From positions 5,325,001 through 5,389,000 of the forward strand of contig NZ_CP009621.1 in NCBI RefSeq assembly GCF_000973725.1: a stretch of 64,000 bases of DNA, read 5' to 3'. Below the pieces are notes generated by a model. That model was not told the origin of the DNA. It saw only the letters and a list, made by a program, of their open reading frames with translations, and ran no database searches. Below are positions 62,490 to 64,000 of this stretch, one piece after another. Every line of letters starts with the position of its first letter. Positions within the stretch are counted from its first letter, which is position 1. The position numbers were made by a program, and so were the translations under genes. The stretch is from Pontibacter korlensis (lineage in GTDB: Bacteria > Bacteroidota > Bacteroidia > Cytophagales > Hymenobacteraceae).

Positions 62490-64000
62490 ATGGAAAACAT
62501 GCTTGTTACCACAGACTATAACTATGTGAGTTATCTTTGGGATGTGGGGGTAGCTAACTCGTTTGGCAATGATGAAGTGGCACTTCTGATATACCGGTCC
62601 AACTTACTGGGTGCTGATTTACGCTTAACCAACTATGCAGGGGGCAATACTAGCTGCAAAACAGTTGAAGCAGACCGGCTGACTGGACGGGATGTAGACG
62701 TACTGTGGGTAAAAGGCTCAGGAGGTGACCTCGGCACCCTGAAAAAGAGTGGACTAGCCGGCCTCTACCTGGAAAAGCTCCACAGCTTAAAGAGCCTGTA
62801 CAGGGGACTGGAGTTCGAGGACGAAATGGTCCAACTGTTCAATCATTGTATTTATGACCTGGATTCCAAAGCTCCGTCAATCGACACACCATTACATGCT
62901 TTTCTGCCATACAAGCACATCGACCACCTGCACCCTGACGCTATCATAGCCATAGCAGCTGCAAAAGATGGTGAACAGATCACCAAAGAGCTTTTTGGGG
63001 GCAAGCTGGCATGGGTAAAGTGGCAGAAGCCAGGTTTCGACCTTGGCCTGCTGCTGGAGAAAACAATTCAGGAGAATCCAGGAATCAATGGCCTGATATT
63101 AGGAAGCCATGGCCTGTTCACCTGGGGTGATACCGCCTATGACTGCTACCTCAATACCTTGGAGACAATCGAGAAAGCCTCTGCTTACCTACAGGAGAAC
63201 TTCGGAAAGAACAGGGAGGTCTTTGGCGGGGCGCACATGGAGGCACTACCCAAGGAGCAGCGGGAATCTCAGGCTGGTAAAATCATAGCTGTTTTGCGCG
63301 GCCTGTGCTCCAGCAGGAACCGCATGATAGGCCACTTTACAGATGATGCACGCGTGCTTGAGTTTATTAACAGCAATGACCTGGCAAAGTTGGCCCCACT
63401 TGGCACCAGTTGCCCAGACCATTTCCTTCGCACAAAGATAAAGCCCCTTGTCCTACAGCTAGAGGCTACTGCTGATTTAACTGATGCGGAAGAAGTGAGA
63501 CAGCAACTGGAAAAGCAGTTCGAAGACTACAGGGCTTACTATGCATCCTACTATGACCGATGTAAGCATGACAACAGTCCAGCCATCCGTGATGCTAACC
63601 CTGTTGTCATACTTTACCCTGGTGTAGGTATGTTCACTTTCGCCAAGGACAAGCAGACAGCCCGCGTCTCCAGTGAGTTTTATATCAATGCCATCAATGT
63701 GATGAGGGGGGCTGAGGCCATATCAGAATACCAAGGGTTGCCCGAACAGGAAGCCTTCAATATAGAATACTGGCTGCTAGAGGAAGCAAAGCTACAGCGC
63801 ATGCCTAAGGAAAAGGCTCTTTCCAGAAAGGTAGCCTTTGTCACGGGTGCATCTGGTGGTATAGGAAGAGCGATAGCAGAAAAGTTGGCACAGGAGGGTG
63901 CATGTGTCGTACTCACAGACATGAACGAGGCGGCCTTGGCCACAACCAAATCTGAGTTGACCAGATTATACGGCAAAGACACTATTGAGGCTGTGGTGCT
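62490..64000 (+). CDS. bifunctional rhamnulose-1-phosphate aldolase/lactaldehyde dehydrogenase, 3' end missing
   Basis: The reading frame from ATG 62490 is open to the window edge (503 codons). The N-terminal part is a class II aldolase: TNYAGGNTSCK (about 49-59), VLWVKGSGGDL, and the metal ligands in DTPLHAFLPYKHIDHLHPDA (H131, H137, H140) with GSHGLFTWG further on. After a linker, an SDR domain begins with KVAFVTGASGGIGRAIAEKLA (about 448). This fusion is the RhaEW/RhaD-type enzyme that splits L-rhamnulose-1-phosphate into dihydroxyacetone phosphate and L-lactaldehyde and oxidises the aldehyde. The catalytic Tyr-Lys of the SDR half lies outside the window. Confidence 0.92.
   Translation, partial: MENMLVTTDYNYVSYLWDVGVANSFGNDEVALLIYRSNLLGADLRLTNYAGGNTSCKTVEADRLTGRDVDVLWVKGSGGDLGTLKKSGLAGLYLEKLHSLKSLYRGLEFEDEMVQLFNHCIYDLDSKAPSIDTPLHAFLPYKHIDHLHPDAIIAIAAAKDGEQITKELFGGKLAWVKWQKPGFDLGLLLEKTIQENPGINGLILGSHGLFTWGDTAYDCYLNTLETIEKASAYLQENFGKNREVFGGAHMEALPKEQRESQAGKIIAVLRGLCSSRNRMIGHFTDDARVLEFINSNDLAKLAPLGTSCPDHFLRTKIKPLVLQLEATADLTDAEEVRQQLEKQFEDYRAYYASYYDRCKHDNSPAIRDANPVVILYPGVGMFTFAKDKQTARVSSEFYINAINVMRGAEAISEYQGLPEQEAFNIEYWLLEEAKLQRMPKEKALSRKVAFVTGASGGIGRAIAEKLAQEGACVVLTDMNEAALATTKSELTRLYGKDTIEAVV

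Noticed and set aside
1..64000. CRISPR arrays, prophage, rRNA or riboswitches
   Set aside because: No regularly spaced repeats, phage structural genes, rRNA segments or recognisable riboswitch cores were seen.

Overview
The window looks like chromosomal DNA of a Bacteroidota bacterium, most likely order Cytophagales and perhaps family Hymenobacteraceae (a Pontibacter-like organism). The grounds are two SusC/SusD pairs, Bacteroidota-type lipoproteins, mid-GC coding DNA with very AT-rich promoter regions, and several small families (DUF2267, DUF4397, DMT/DUF486, H-NOX beginning MHG) common in that group. The taxon is an inference; there is no rRNA or tRNA gene to confirm it.

Positions 1-17000 are a housekeeping and stress region with mostly single genes. 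It contains an edge-truncated IS5-type transposase, a GAF histidine kinase gene broken by two one-base frameshifts, a lipoprotein, small membrane and DUF proteins, and a Cys-motif membrane protein followed by a tight lipoprotein/SCO/cytochrome c operon. After these come nudC, a DUF4397 lipoprotein, a stand-alone H-NOX protein, umuDC behind two identical-core palindromes 40 bp apart, a VKOR-like protein, an SDR, a cupin, a SIMPL protein and a heavily decayed cstA pseudogene.

Positions 17138-58287 are one large carbohydrate-use locus. A ROK-family regulator sits at its left edge. The minus strand then carries, in transcription order from right to left: an AGE-family epimerase, an MFS sugar transporter, SusC, SusD, an FAD oxidoreductase, a PQQ-type sugar dehydrogenase fused to cytochrome c, an Nramp-like transporter without the metal motif, an NAD epimerase, a DHDPS-like aldolase, a secreted beta-propeller, a Gfo/Idh/MocA oxidoreductase and a circularly permuted SGNH esterase; then a second SusC/SusD pair and a second propeller. 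A central divergent block holds an M20 amidohydrolase with a large secreted alpha-toroid protein on one side and a GH20 hexosaminidase with a third propeller on the other. To the right is a module of GMC oxidoreductase, a HEAT-repeat protein with two 3-keto-disaccharide hydrolase (PF06439) domains, and a Tat-exported Gfo/Idh/MocA protein. The inferred picture is uptake and oxidative breakdown of an amino-sugar-containing glycan, with only one classical glycoside hydrolase visible. The three paralogous propellers are the best candidates for unrecognised glycan-active enzymes.

Positions 58288-60552 are gene-poor and contain a decayed hipA remnant. From 60553 a new plus-strand unit begins: an NCS1-type permease, a small membrane protein, and a bifunctional aldolase/dehydrogenase of the L-rhamnulose-1-phosphate type that runs off the right edge.
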